Source of the DNA: Microvirga sp. ACRRW
GTDB lineage: Bacteria; Pseudomonadota; Alphaproteobacteria; Rhizobiales; Beijerinckiaceae
NCBI RefSeq assembly: GCF_022346925.1
Contig: NZ_JAKRNJ010000006.1
Coordinates: forward strand, 209,888-273,887
Reading direction: 5' to 3'
Length of the DNA: 64,000 nucleotides
In this document: piece by piece, positions 52,628 through 63,775 of the stretch
How the letters are laid out: each line of letters opens with the position of its first letter
How positions within the stretch are numbered: position 1 is the stretch's first letter
Translations under genes and position numbers: made by a program
The notes under the pieces: model-generated
What the model saw: only the letters and a program-made list of their open reading frames with translations
What the model was told of the DNA's origin: nothing
Database searches by the model: none

Positions 52628-53056
52628 TCACATTGCTGTATAAATGATGAGCGAGGACAGGACGAAGGCGAGCAGCCCACCTGCGGCGATGATCCAATGC
52701 GCGGAACGCACGCCCTCCGCATTAGCTTGATCCGTTTCAGGCAAAGCGGGCTTGGCCCCCTGGGTAGGCTTCGCCTTTGAAGATGTTCGATTGCTGCGAG
52801 GTCCGGGAAAAGGAATGATCTCAGCGCTGCGCCGGGGCAAGGCTCCGGTGCTGTGAGCGAGTAAACTCTCCTCAAGTTCTACCGGCACACCCGTCTCTTC
52901 CAGGTGAACCACGATCAGCGCGATCTCCTCCGCGCTCATGGTCTCGACGGGAAGGCTCGCCCGCAGATCCGCCGTCGTGAGGAGACCCCTCTCACGCCCG
53001 AGGGCGATCAAGCGGTCTAAGGTGTTGCTGTCGAGTGCCGGCTGCATGAGGGACAT
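52628..53056 (-). CDS. Unknown protein with C-terminal membrane helix
   Basis: A 142-residue protein from ATG 53056 (a TTG at 53074 is the farthest start). Residues 1-55 are helical with LIALGRERGLLTTADLRASL and AEEIALIVVHLEETGVPVE, an arrangement like the helical region 1.1 of sigma factors. Then a Pro/Ser/Lys-rich linker and a final membrane helix (IIAAGGLLAFVLSSLIIYTAM). No known function. Next to the DUF882 gene, convergent. Confidence 0.65.
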   Translation of the reverse strand: MSLMQPALDSNTLDRLIALGRERGLLTTADLRASLPVETMSAEEIALIVVHLEETGVPVELEESLLAHSTGALPRRSAEIIPFPGPRSNRTSSKAKPTQGAKPALPETDQANAEGVRSAHWIIAAGGLLAFVLSSLIIYTAM

Positions 53057-53168
53057 CACCCCAAGATTGGACAAGGCTTATCAGCCTAACGCAGCAGTGC
53101 GGCGAGGTGTTGCAGGACTTGAGGAGAAGCAGGAAACTTTTTCGCAGCAGGCTTCGGTATTTCGCGTT

Positions 53169-53426
53169 TCAGTTCTTGGTTGCGTTGGAGGCCTCTTGAA
53201 GCGCCTCCTTCTGCTGCCGGACCTGCTCTGAGAGCTGTTCGGCGATGGCAGCAAGGCGGGCTGCGGCCACATCCTTCCCGAGCACCTCGACCTGTCCGGC
53301 GAGCCCTACGGTGAGCAGGGACTCGAAGATGATGTCTGCCGGGAGGCCCTTCTTGATCAGCTCGATGGCGAGCTTTTGCCATTGATCGGCCAGTTGGAGG
53401 CGGAGAGCGGAGGTATCTTCAGTCAT
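53169..53426 (-). CDS. Small helical protein of unknown function
   Basis: An 85-residue protein from ATG 53426 (MTEDTSALRLQLADQW). It contains LAIELIKKGLPADIIFESLLTVGLAGQ and a C-terminal coiled coil (LSEQVRQQKEALQEASN). Earlier in-frame starts exist up to 53471. No domain recognised. Single gene near the tRNA. Confidence 0.6.
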   Translation of the reverse strand: MTEDTSALRLQLADQWQKLAIELIKKGLPADIIFESLLTVGLAGQVEVLGKDVAAARLAAIAEQLSEQVRQQKEALQEASNATKN

Positions 53427-53613
53427 ATCCCGATCCATACACGATCCGGCCCGGTCTGTCTCGGCAATCATCCTCTCTTATCCCCGTCCCACGCTCATGA
53501 AGCCGCTGCAAGCGGCGAAGGCGGATTTTGCGCGCGATGGAACTTCTCCAAGGCGCAAGCAAGCTCGCCCCAAGACGAGGATGATGCTGTCATTAAAATA
53601 TCTTGGGAAGAAG

Positions 53614-53690
53614 TGGCGCGGGCGACGGGGCTCGAACCCGCGACCTCCGGCGTGACAGGCCGGCACTCTAACCGACTGAGCTACGCCCGC
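53614..53690 (-). tRNA. tRNA-Asp (anticodon GUC)
   Basis: A 77-nt cloverleaf on the minus strand. The acceptor arm GCGGGCG pairs with CGCCCGC, followed by the G discriminator and an encoded CCA. The D-arm GCTCAGTCGGTTAGAGT, anticodon arm GCCGG-CCTGTCAC-GCCGG with anticodon GTC, and T-arm GGTTCGAGCCC are intact. No integrase or partial copy of its 3' end was seen nearby. Confidence 0.97.
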
Positions 53691-53830
53691 GCATTTCGTC
53701 TCCATCGCGTCAGGCCGTAGCCTCGAATTTCTGCGGTGGAGGCGCGCTCGTACCGGTGATTGAACGGGCTGTCAAATTTTGTTTTGACCATCCACAGCCC
53801 GGACAGGTTTTCCGAACATGAAAACGCGGA

Positions 53831-54055
53831 TCAGTCCCGGGTGCTGATGGAGAACACCTCGTAGCCCGCCCCGTTCAGAACGCGCACAGCCTCGATCTCG
53901 GGATCGCGGGATTGCGGACGGCGGGCAAGCGAGAACACCTTGCGGGCGCGCTCCTTCGCCTTGTCCAGGGAATCGGTGCGGACCATGATCCGGCGGATCA
54001 CGCCGCCTCCGGCCTCGTCCGAGGCGATGGTCTCGATGCGATAGACTTCAATCAC
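53831..54055 (-). CDS. Small protein of unknown function
   Basis: A 74-residue protein, MIEVYRIETIASDEAGGG then IMVRTDSLDKAKERARKVF and VLNGAGYEVFSIST. It looks like a compact alpha/beta fold, without a signal peptide or metal motif. It starts 34 bases after the stop of the deformylase-like gene on the same strand, so it is likely co-transcribed. Family not recognised. Confidence 0.65.
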   Translation of the reverse strand: MIEVYRIETIASDEAGGGVIRRIMVRTDSLDKAKERARKVFSLARRPQSRDPEIEAVRVLNGAGYEVFSISTRD

Positions 54056-54089
54056 GAAGGCATAACTCCACTTGTGATCGGCTCCACGA

Positions 54090-54599
54090 TCACGCCTCGA
54101 GGCGCTGGAGCTTCTCGAATTTCTTGATCAGGCGATCCCGCTTCAGCTTGGACAGACGGTCAATCCAGAAGATCCCGTCGAGCTGATCGATCTCATGCTG
54201 GTGACAGACGGATCGCAGGCCATCCGCCTCCTCCTCATGTTCGGCACCGTCGAGATCATGATAGCGCACCCTCACCCGGGCATGCCGCTCGATCTCGTCT
54301 CTCACGCCTGGCATCGACACGCTCCCCTCCACATGCCGCAGCATTTCAGGCGAGGTCCAGACGATTTCCGGATTCACATACATATGAGGTGCGGCATCGC
54401 TTTCGAGCTGGAGGACCACGAGGCGCTTGAGGATCCCGATATGGGGAGCCGTGATGCCGATGCCAGGCGCTGCTCGCATGGTCTCCGCCAAGTCGTGCGC
54501 CAGCGTTCGCAGCTCATCGTCGAAAGCAACAACAGGCTCCGCCTTCCGGCGCAGGCGCGGATCGGGAAAACGGATGATGGGGCGGAGCAGCACAGACAA
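54090..54599 (-). CDS. Peptide-deformylase-like protein with altered active-site motifs
   Basis: A 169-residue protein with the peptide deformylase fold from end to end. All three catalytic motifs differ: GIGITAPH (46-53) instead of GxGxAAxQ, EGSVS (91-95) instead of EGCLS, and HEIDQ (135-139) instead of HExDH. Thus the Cys and the second His metal ligands are Ser and Gln, and the oxyanion Gln is His. The catalytic Glu136 remains. Deformylase activity through the usual Fe/Zn site is doubtful; a changed metal site or a binding role is possible. A canonical def should exist elsewhere in the genome. It lies 20 bases after the glyoxalase gene. Confidence 0.8.
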   Translation of the reverse strand: MSVLLRPIIRFPDPRLRRKAEPVVAFDDELRTLAHDLAETMRAAPGIGITAPHIGILKRLVVLQLESDAAPHMYVNPEIVWTSPEMLRHVEGSVSMPGVRDEIERHARVRVRYHDLDGAEHEEEADGLRSVCHQHEIDQLDGIFWIDRLSKLKRDRLIKKFEKLQRLEA

Positions 54600-54619
54600 G
54601 GTTCCTTGAGACGGAAAAC

Positions 54620-55015
54620 TTACTTATATCGTCCGCTACGCTGAAGCACTTCGATTTTGTATCCGTCAGGGTCTTGGATGAAGAAGAACTTCGCGAGCAA
54701 TTTGCCCTGATGCATGAATTCCTTGACCGGCAACGGATTGAGACCAAGCTCCGTCATGCGGGCATGCTCCTCTTCCAGATCGCCTACCGATACGGCCAAA
54801 TGTCCGTAGCCATCGCCCAGTACATAAGGTTCGGTCCGGTCGTGGTTGATGGTCAGCTCAACCTCGAACTCGCTCTCCGGATTGCTCAAATAGACGAGCG
54901 TAAAGCCATCGAAGTCGAGCCGTTCCGCGATCTGAAGCCCGAAAGCCTTGCCGTAGAAATCCACCGAGCGCTGCTCGTTCAGAACACGGATCATGGAATG
55001 GATGGCCTTTGCCAT
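54620..55015 (-). CDS. gloA: Lactoylglutathione lyase (glyoxalase I)
   Basis: A 131-residue VOC-fold enzyme that converts the methylglyoxal-glutathione adduct to S-lactoylglutathione. HSMIRVLNEQRSVDFYGKAFG, LTINHDRTEPYVLGDGYGHLA and FIQDPDGYKIEVLQR carry the four metal ligands (His, Glu, His, Glu). Short bacterial type. The deformylase-like gene follows 20 bases downstream on the same strand. Confidence 0.9.
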   Translation of the reverse strand: MAKAIHSMIRVLNEQRSVDFYGKAFGLQIAERLDFDGFTLVYLSNPESEFEVELTINHDRTEPYVLGDGYGHLAVSVGDLEEEHARMTELGLNPLPVKEFMHQGKLLAKFFFIQDPDGYKIEVLQRSGRYK

Positions 55016-55176
55016 GGGATGTCTCGCTCAAGTTGAAATCTTGAATAACGCGGGGCACCCATAAAGTATGACCCGCTCGGTTCACAGCACATAGTCGAGA
55101 AAAAGTGAACCTGCCAAGCTAATGAGAAAGCTTAAGGGTAAGGAACCTTGTTTTGGCCAGAATTCTTGACTTGGCA

Positions 55177-55258
55177 CGGAGGCATCACACCCGCAACCCC
55201 TTATCGCCTCCGCCAACTTATAGCCCCGTTCAGCCCGCCTTTAGAACGGGGCTTTTTC
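55177..55258 (+). ncRNA. Candidate small RNA with orphan terminator
   Basis: On the plus strand CGGAGGC (55177-55183) can pair with GCCTCCG (55206-55212), followed by a perfect terminator: AGCCCCGTTC (55222-55231) with GAACGGGGCT (55244-55253) and TTTTT. No plus-strand gene precedes it; neighbours on both sides are on the minus strand. TTGACT at 55166 might be a -35 box but no good -10 is visible. The terminator is real on sequence grounds; the RNA it ends is inferred. Confidence 0.4.
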
Positions 55259-55264
55259 GTGGGT

Positions 55265-56311
55265 TTATCTTGACTTTTCCAGCATCTCGGCGATGGCCCG
55301 GATGCGGTGCCTGACATAATCCGGCAAGCCGGCGCTGATGGAATTTCCGGTATTGAACGAGCTCCTGCCCATGAGCACCTGCACGGGAATGAGATTGCGC
55401 AGCACGGGAACATTCGCGAATTCCTTCTTCTGTTGCAGCACGTCGGTCTCGACGCCGAGCGCCATGAAGACGCTTGCGACCGTCTTCGTCCGATCCGCCG
55501 GGTCCGGCTGCAGGACGGTAAGTAGCTTTCCGAACTGCATCACCTGATTCACTTCGAAGAGATTCTGCTCCAGCACGCCCGCGACAGGTGTGTCGAGATT
55601 GGTGAGGCTTGCGAGCCCCTGCTGATCGATCTCCTGCTTCGGCAGCACACGGATCTCGGTCTGAAACTCCATGAACTCCGAGATCTTCTTAGCCCCCTCC
55701 TCCAGCTTGTTGGCAAGGCGAATGCCCACCGGCAACCGCCCTTCGAGAGGGTAGCGGGATTCGATGCACAGCGTTTGCGGAGCCTCGCACCAGCGCCGGT
55801 CGGGATTTCGGTTGTGAGCGCTTTGTGGATCGACGTTCGGACGCGCCTGATCGGCTGTGATGCGCTTGTGCTTGATGGAAGCATCAAGGGTTTCCAGCAC
55901 GTCGAGGCTGACGAAGCGGCCGAGGTCGATGGCATCCGCAGGCTTCGCGATCAGGAATCGCGCTTTAGCCACATACATGTGGAGCTTTTCCGTATAGGGC
56001 TTCTCGATGCCATGGACCGAGACCTTGATCATCGGCTCCTTGTAGTTCGGAAAGAGACTTAAGAACCGTTTTTCTTGCGGCAGCACTCGCGCCCAATCCT
56101 CGAAACGCATAAGGCCCGTCTCGCCATTCTCGCTCTTGTCGCCCGCACGGTCGCTGAAAAAGATCGTACCCGCTTTCATCCGCGCAGGTGGCACGGCTGT
56201 CACCGACGGCACATCCTCGATGCGAAAGGCTTCAGCTCTCGACTGAGCAATGGATAGGGAAAAAGCGGCGAGAGCGATCAGGCTCCAGCGCAATGAGGAT
56301 GCTTTCATCAA
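55265..56311 (-). CDS. Unknown exported protein upstream-overlapped by PBP1A
   Basis: A 348-residue protein with a signal peptide (MMKASSLRWSLIALAAFSLS, cleavage near ASRAEA). The mature part is a soluble periplasmic domain without known motif; KFLSLFPNYKEPMIKVSVHG-type and CEAPQTLCIESRYPLEGRLP segments stand out, with two Cys six residues apart possibly forming a disulfide. Its ATG overlaps the stop of the penicillin-binding protein gene (56308-56311), so it is translated together with it and may assist cell-wall synthesis. Confidence 0.75.
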   Translation of the reverse strand: MMKASSLRWSLIALAAFSLSIAQSRAEAFRIEDVPSVTAVPPARMKAGTIFFSDRAGDKSENGETGLMRFEDWARVLPQEKRFLSLFPNYKEPMIKVSVHGIEKPYTEKLHMYVAKARFLIAKPADAIDLGRFVSLDVLETLDASIKHKRITADQARPNVDPQSAHNRNPDRRWCEAPQTLCIESRYPLEGRLPVGIRLANKLEEGAKKISEFMEFQTEIRVLPKQEIDQQGLASLTNLDTPVAGVLEQNLFEVNQVMQFGKLLTVLQPDPADRTKTVASVFMALGVETDVLQQKKEFANVPVLRNLIPVQVLMGRSSFNTGNSISAGLPDYVRHRIRAIAEMLEKSR

Positions 56312-59199
56312 TAAACCCGTTGATAGCCCCAGGGATAATCCGGATCGACACGGCGCGGTCTTGGACGCGGCTCCTCATCCTCCCACCACCAGCGGAAGCC
56401 GGAGGCCGAACGCCGTTGGGTGGGAATGCTCTGACGAAGGGAATCCAACCAGCTCTGCCCCTGAGCGTAAGGCGTCTCTTCATAGGCGCCGGCCCCACTC
56501 TCGTCGCCATCGCTCCACGGATCGGGATTGCGGAAGGCATATACCTCTTCCTGAGGCACGAGCCGGTATTGCGTCTCGCTCAGGCGACCGAACCAGTTCA
56601 ACCGGAAATGCTCCATGAAAGCGCCGCGCTGGCCGTCCGTCAGCCGGTCACCGGTATTGAGATCGATCGGCAATGCGATGAGCTGCTTGGCCGCCTGGGG
56701 CGAAGGCGGGCTCAAGGGCGATTTCGGCATGTGGTGCTCCCAGGCTGCCTCTACGATCTCCTTGAAGATGGGCGCAGCCACCTTTGCACCGGTCTGCCCG
56801 CGTCCGAGCGTCCGGCGCTTCCCATCCGCGTTGTCATGTCCCACCCAGACCGCCACCGTCACATCGTTGGTGAAGCCGACGAACCAGGCATCGTTCTCAT
56901 CGTCCGACGTGCCGGTCTTGCCGCCGGCATAGGGCGCGAGAGCCTTCAAGTTACGAGCGGTGCCCCGTGCCAGCACACCCTGCAGCATCGACTTGAGCTG
57001 ATAGAAGGCCGCCGCATCCGCGGAGCCGAGCCGCACCGGAGATTTTGCCTTGCGGCTGTAGAGCATCTGCCCTCGCTCCTCGATGCTCTCGAACGCATGA
57101 GGTACCGGCATCGCGCCTTCATTGGCGACGGCCGCATAGAAGGCAGCGAGGTCAAGCATCCGCACCGGCTGCGCGCCGAGCACGAAGGGATAATGCGGCG
57201 TGCATTCCAGATAGAGCTGCGCCTCGAGGGCGAGGTCGCACACATCCTGGAGGCTTCTCACGGGATTGATTTCGATGCCGCCGTCGAGCAGGCGAGCCGT
57301 GACGAGGTTCTTCGAGTTCTCCAGCGCACGCCTTAGGGTGACGATCCCTCCCGCGCCGCCATCGTAGTTCTTCGGACTCCAGTAATCCTGCGCTCGCACA
57401 TTTGCGCCCCCGTTCACAGGCGGAAGCGTCACGGGCGCGTCCCAGATCAGGGTATTGGGCTGCAACCCCTTGGACAGAGCGGCCAGATAGGTGAGCGGCT
57501 TGAACGCGGAGCCCGGCTGACGATGGGCCTGCGTCACCCGATTGAGCTGGCTCAGCGGATAGGAGAAGCCGCCCACCATCGCGAGGATGCGACCGGTCTT
57601 GTTCTCCAGAACGACAGCCCCGCCCTGCACTGTCGGAGGAACGCGCAGATCCGCGCGAACCGCTCCCTTGCCCTTCTGCTCGATGATGCGCACGCGCACG
57701 ACATCATGGAGCTTCAGCTCGCGCCGAGCCGCTTCCCAGGCTTGGAGCGGCAGAACACGCCCATCGGCAAGGCCGACGCGCAGAACATTTGCGCCGGTTT
57801 TCTTGTCCCTGCCCTTCTCGATCACGATGGCGGCAGGCCAGCGCACGTCGTACAGCGGCAGCCGAACATTCTCCAAAGCCCTGCGCCATGACGGTGCCGA
57901 GGCATTCTCCTTCTTGCCGTCGAGCGCTTTGATTGCTTCCGCGAGATTGGCCTCCGCTGCCTGAAACTTCTGCCGCCCGATGCTCATCTCGTAGCGTGCG
58001 AGCCCCTCCTGCAAAGCAGCATCCGCTTCCTGCTGCAAAGCAGCATTGATCGTGGAACGTATTGTGTAGGACCCCGATGTGAGCCCTTCGATACCTGCCA
58101 GAGTCCGTACATCGCGGTTCAGGTGATCGAGGAAGTACAAGCCGCCATCCCGGCGCGGACGTTGATAGGCAATCCGTGGCGGCAAGGTAGAAATAGCCTG
58201 CTGCACCTGTTCCGCCGTGAGAAAGCCATCCTCCCGCATGCGGCTCAGCACATAAGCCATGCGCTCCCGGGCGCGGTCTGGTTGCGTATCGGGATTGTAG
58301 TAATTCGGCCCCTTCGCAAGCCCTGCGAGAAGCGCTCCCTCAGAGACGGACAGAGCCTTTGCGCTCTTCCCGAAATAGCTCTGGGCCGCCATCTCGATGC
58401 CCCAGGATGTGCGTCCGAGATAGATCGAGTTGAGATAGATCTCCAGGATCTCCGCTTTGCTGATCGTCCGCTCGATGCGGGAGGCGACGATCATCTCACG
58501 CATCTTACGCTCGTAGGTGACGTCATCGCCCACCAGCAGGTTCTTGGCGACCTGCTGCGTGATGGTGGAACCGCCCGCCGGACGCCCCGGATTGGCGAGG
58601 TTGTTCACGAAGGCGCGGATCACGCCGCGCTCGTCCACGCCCTTGTGCTGGTAAAAGCGTTTATCCTCCGCCGAGACGAAAGCCTGCTGCACGGATTTCG
58701 GGATTTCCGATAGCGGAACCCAGATGCGCCGGTGATCCGGCTCATACATTTCCGCAAAACGCTTGCCGTCGCTGTCCAGGACAACGCTGACGCCCGGCAG
58801 TCTGAGATCCTTCATCTTTCCCGCATCGGGAAGATCGGCCAGCGCATTGTTGTAATAGGTAATCACTTCGCCGAGATCGACAGGCGAAGGCTCTACGTTC
58901 TCGTTCTTGCAGAACAGGCGATAGCTCGCGTGGAGATCGGTGAAGCTCAGGCCCTGAAGGATCTTGAGGTCACCAGTAACTCCTTGCGGATCGTCCATGG
59001 CGGTCGCGATCAGGTCGTCGAGATTGATGTCCTCGATGTCGAAGGCACGCCGCATATGCGTGCAGCCGTTTTTCAGGATCTCAGCCACCTCCTCGCGGTC
59101 ACGAGCCGGATCGAACGACGTCTTCACAGAATCAGGCTCCACCAGAACCTGACTCAAGGTGAGAGCCGTCGCGAAGATCTTGACGAGGATTGCGCTCAT
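56308..59199 (-). CDS. Class A penicillin-binding protein (PBP1A type)
   Basis: A 963-residue bifunctional peptidoglycan synthase anchored by an N-terminal segment. Before the glycosyltransferase domain there is a 150-residue extra region. GT51 motifs: SAEDKRFYQHKGVD, GGSTITQQVAKNLL, KMREMIVASRIER and GRTSWGIEMAAQ. Transpeptidase motifs: PGSAFKPLTY (Ser-x-x-Lys), ENSKN (SxN) and GKTGTSDDENDAWFVG (KTG). The Pro/Arg-rich tail follows. Both active sites look intact. The product of the overlapping downstream gene is probably a partner. Confidence 0.92.
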   Translation of the reverse strand: MSAILVKIFATALTLSQVLVEPDSVKTSFDPARDREEVAEILKNGCTHMRRAFDIEDINLDDLIATAMDDPQGVTGDLKILQGLSFTDLHASYRLFCKNENVEPSPVDLGEVITYYNNALADLPDAGKMKDLRLPGVSVVLDSDGKRFAEMYEPDHRRIWVPLSEIPKSVQQAFVSAEDKRFYQHKGVDERGVIRAFVNNLANPGRPAGGSTITQQVAKNLLVGDDVTYERKMREMIVASRIERTISKAEILEIYLNSIYLGRTSWGIEMAAQSYFGKSAKALSVSEGALLAGLAKGPNYYNPDTQPDRARERMAYVLSRMREDGFLTAEQVQQAISTLPPRIAYQRPRRDGGLYFLDHLNRDVRTLAGIEGLTSGSYTIRSTINAALQQEADAALQEGLARYEMSIGRQKFQAAEANLAEAIKALDGKKENASAPSWRRALENVRLPLYDVRWPAAIVIEKGRDKKTGANVLRVGLADGRVLPLQAWEAARRELKLHDVVRVRIIEQKGKGAVRADLRVPPTVQGGAVVLENKTGRILAMVGGFSYPLSQLNRVTQAHRQPGSAFKPLTYLAALSKGLQPNTLIWDAPVTLPPVNGGANVRAQDYWSPKNYDGGAGGIVTLRRALENSKNLVTARLLDGGIEINPVRSLQDVCDLALEAQLYLECTPHYPFVLGAQPVRMLDLAAFYAAVANEGAMPVPHAFESIEERGQMLYSRKAKSPVRLGSADAAAFYQLKSMLQGVLARGTARNLKALAPYAGGKTGTSDDENDAWFVGFTNDVTVAVWVGHDNADGKRRTLGRGQTGAKVAAPIFKEIVEAAWEHHMPKSPLSPPSPQAAKQLIALPIDLNTGDRLTDGQRGAFMEHFRLNWFGRLSETQYRLVPQEEVYAFRNPDPWSDGDESGAGAYEETPYAQGQSWLDSLRQSIPTQRRSASGFRWWWEDEEPRPRPRRVDPDYPWGYQRVY

Positions 59200-59403
59200 T
59201 CCGCCCCTATCATGGAACGATCATGCCCCTGTTGAAGAAACCGACCTCGCGATGACACAGGCCGGCATGCACCCCGCCTATCCAGCCTCCGGAAGCCGCT
59301 GAATGAAAGCTGGACAGTACCGCTGTTTCGGGAGCGGCCTTTAAGGAGGCATATGGAGCAGCAAGCCTGAGCTTCCCAGCCTGACGGATAAACTTCTCGT
59401 GCT

Positions 59404-60153
59404 TTATCCTCGCCCGACGAAAGGCATCTTCGTTGCCATTACCGTCATGGTGAGAACGTTCGCGCTCAAGGGCAGGCCTGCCATGTAGACGACGGCCTCC
59501 GCTACATGAACGGGATCGATGGTGGGTTCCGCCATCACCGTACCGTTCGGCTGAAGGATTCCGGTCGCGATCTTGGCCGCCATGTCGGTCGCCGCATTGC
59601 CGATGTCGATCTGCCCGCAGGCGATGTCATAGGCTCGGCCATCGAGGGACGTGGACTTCGTCAATCCGAGGACCGCATGCTTCGTCGCCGTATAAGGCGC
59701 TGAGAAGGGTCGCGGCGCGTAGGCCGAGACGGAGCCGTTGTTGATGATGCGCCCGCCTCTGGGGTCCTGCGCCTTCATGATCCTGAAGGCCTCCTGAGTG
59801 CAGAGGAAAGCGCCGGTCAGGTTCGTATCGACCACGCTCTGCCATTGTTCCAACGTCAGATCCTCAAGCGGGACCGGCGGCGCGCCTATACCCGCATTAT
59901 TCACCAGAAGATCGAGGCGCCCGAACGTCTCTACCACTTTCGAGAACAATTCCTTCACGGAAGCGGGATCAGTCACGTCGGTCATCACCACAAGCGGCGT
60001 CCCGCCGACCTCCTGCGCCGCCCTTTCGAGCACCTCCTGCCGCCGTCCTGCCATGACGACGCTGTAGCCTTCTTTCTGAAGAGCGGTGGAGATCGCTTTT
60101 CCCACTCCGGTTCCCGCTCCCGTCACGATGGCGACCTTGGAACTTTTGCTCAT
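59404..60153 (-). CDS. SDR family oxidoreductase
   Basis: A 249-residue classical short-chain dehydrogenase: [16 protein letters not shown] (TGxxxGxG), NNAGIGAPP, the catalytic Ser in [10 protein letters not shown] and YTATKHAVL (Tyr-x3-Lys). Prefers NADP(H) or NAD(H) to reduce or oxidise a small alcohol; substrate unknown. Divergent from the DUF1236-like lipoprotein gene, sharing a 70-base intergenic region that holds an EcfG promoter for the latter. Confidence 0.9.
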   Translation of the reverse strand: MSKSSKVAIVTGAGTGVGKAISTALQKEGYSVVMAGRRQEVLERAAQEVGGTPLVVMTDVTDPASVKELFSKVVETFGRLDLLVNNAGIGAPPVPLEDLTLEQWQSVVDTNLTGAFLCTQEAFRIMKAQDPRGGRIINNGSVSAYAPRPFSAPYTATKHAVLGLTKSTSLDGRAYDIACGQIDIGNAATDMAAKIATGILQPNGTVMAEPTIDPVHVAEAVVYMAGLPLSANVLTMTVMATKMPFVGRG

Positions 60154-60167
60154 GTTTTCCTCCTCAT

Positions 60168-60192
60168 GGAACCGGCCAAGCTTTTTCGCGTT
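60168..60192 (+). promoter_or_regulatory. EcfG-type general stress promoter
   Basis: GGAAC (60168-60172), a 16-base spacer and CGTT (60189-60192) match the EcfG consensus. The ATG of the lipoprotein gene is 31 bases downstream, an appropriate distance. Confidence 0.65.
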
Positions 60193-60222
60193 CGCATTCT
60201 GCCAATCGGAAAGGAGTCCGTC

Positions 60223-60636
60223 ATGCGCAATCGTGTCCTACGCTCAGCCGCAACCCTGGCTGTTCTCACCCTGCCTCTCGCCCTCGCTGCCTGTCAGACC
60301 GGAACCGCCTCGGGTGCTGCCGGTGGTGCCGTGACGGGAGCCATAGTCGGCGGCCCTATCGGAGCTGCCGTGGGCGGTGTCGCAGGTGCTGCTGTCGGCA
60401 CTGCTCTGACTGCCGATGAATCCACCCGCGTCCAGAGCTATGTGGTCACCCAGCGCCGTCCGTCTATGCGTATGACGGAGGAAGTGATCGTCGGTCAGCC
60501 GCTGCCGCCGCGCGTGCGTCTCTATCCCGTTCCGCAGCGGGTCGGCCTCGCCAATCCCTACAGCTACACCGTCGTGAACGACCGCACCGTTCTCGTCGAT
60601 CCTCAGACCCGCACAGTCGTGCAGGTCATCGAGTAA
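60223..60636 (+). CDS. DUF1236-like stress lipoprotein with glycine-zipper
   Basis: A 137-residue protein from ATG 60223 (AAAGGAG in front). The leader ends LALAAC, a lipobox, so Cys24 is likely lipidated. A glycine-zipper stretch follows ([19 protein letters not shown]), which can insert in membranes. The C-terminal part has [20 protein letters not shown], the DUF1236 pattern of Rhizobiales. The EcfG promoter suggests induction in the general stress response. Confidence 0.8.
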   Translation: MRNRVLRSAATLAVLTLPLALAACQTGTASGAAGGAVTGAIVGGPIGAAVGGVAGAAVGTALTADESTRVQSYVVTQRRPSMRMTEEVIVGQPLPPRVRLYPVPQRVGLANPYSYTVVNDRTVLVDPQTRTVVQVIE

Positions 60637-60658
60637 GGCTCGACAATTCTCTGAAATG

Positions 60659-60688
60659 AAAAAGGCGGCTCGCATGAGCCGCCTTTTG
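60659..60688. terminator. Bidirectional terminator
   Basis: AAAGGCGGCTC (60661-60671) pairs with GAGCCGCCTTT (60676-60686) around GCAT. Runs of A before and T after it allow termination of both the lipoprotein gene (plus) and ftsK (minus). Confidence 0.9.
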
Positions 60689-60709
60689 TTATGAGCGAAT
60701 GATTGAAAC

Positions 60710-63181
<2,472 letters not shown>

Positions 63182-63740
63182 TATGAGGTTGGAGCTGAGC
63201 TAGTCAGCCCGAGAGGGATCGTTCCCCTGCAGTTACACCCCTGAAAGGTAAAAAGAGGATTAGGAGGCGGAGCGACATTGGCCCCTTCCCTTCAAAGGCC
63301 TCAAAGGCATCCCCATATAGATTGAGCGGGAAAGCCGGATGCCCGCACGAAGAAGCTGCGCCAAACCCGACATTCCCCACTTGCATAAAAACGCGAATCG
63401 CTTATATCGGCGCAACCCAGCGCGGTGCCCTCGCGGCCTCGCGCTTTTTATCCGGACAGCGCAGCGAATTGTTCAGGCAGCAATGCAGGAGCAGGCGAGC
63501 TCGCTCCGAGACCAGGGATAAGTTTTTAATCCCTGGCAAAAGACATGAGCCCAAGACCACGGAGAAATCTGCGGCATCAGAAGGCTCCTCTGGCTGAAAT
63601 CCCAGTATTCATCGAAGGGACCGCCCTTTCGATAAGTATAACCCAGAAGAAAAACATCTTCTGGGAACGGGAATGCTTTATCTATCGCTTTGCGGCGCAG
63701 ATAAGCACTCAAAAAAATCAGAAAAACTCTGAAATGAGTG
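63182..63740. other. Intergenic region before the rRNA operon
   Basis: About 560 bases without a supported gene; open frames on both strands have no ribosome site or motif. It must contain the ftsK promoter on the minus strand. Stretches near 63650-63740 are AT-rich, like an UP element for the promoter that follows. Confidence 0.4.
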
Positions 63741-63769
63741 TTGACCTGAAAGTCCGGCTCGATTAGATA
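63741..63769 (+). promoter_or_regulatory. Strong promoter, probable rRNA operon P1
   Basis: TTGACC (63741-63746), 17 bases, TAGATA (63764-63769), with an A/T-rich stretch directly upstream (CAAAAAAATCAGAAAAAC-like, 63708-63728). Transcription would start near 63776 and run to the window end. Confidence 0.65.
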
Positions 63770-63775
63770 CAACTC

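Noticed and set aside
53614..53690. tRNA-Asp as an attachment site of an island
   Set aside because: No integrase gene and no repeated 3' part of the tRNA occurs in the window; surrounding genes look like core genome.
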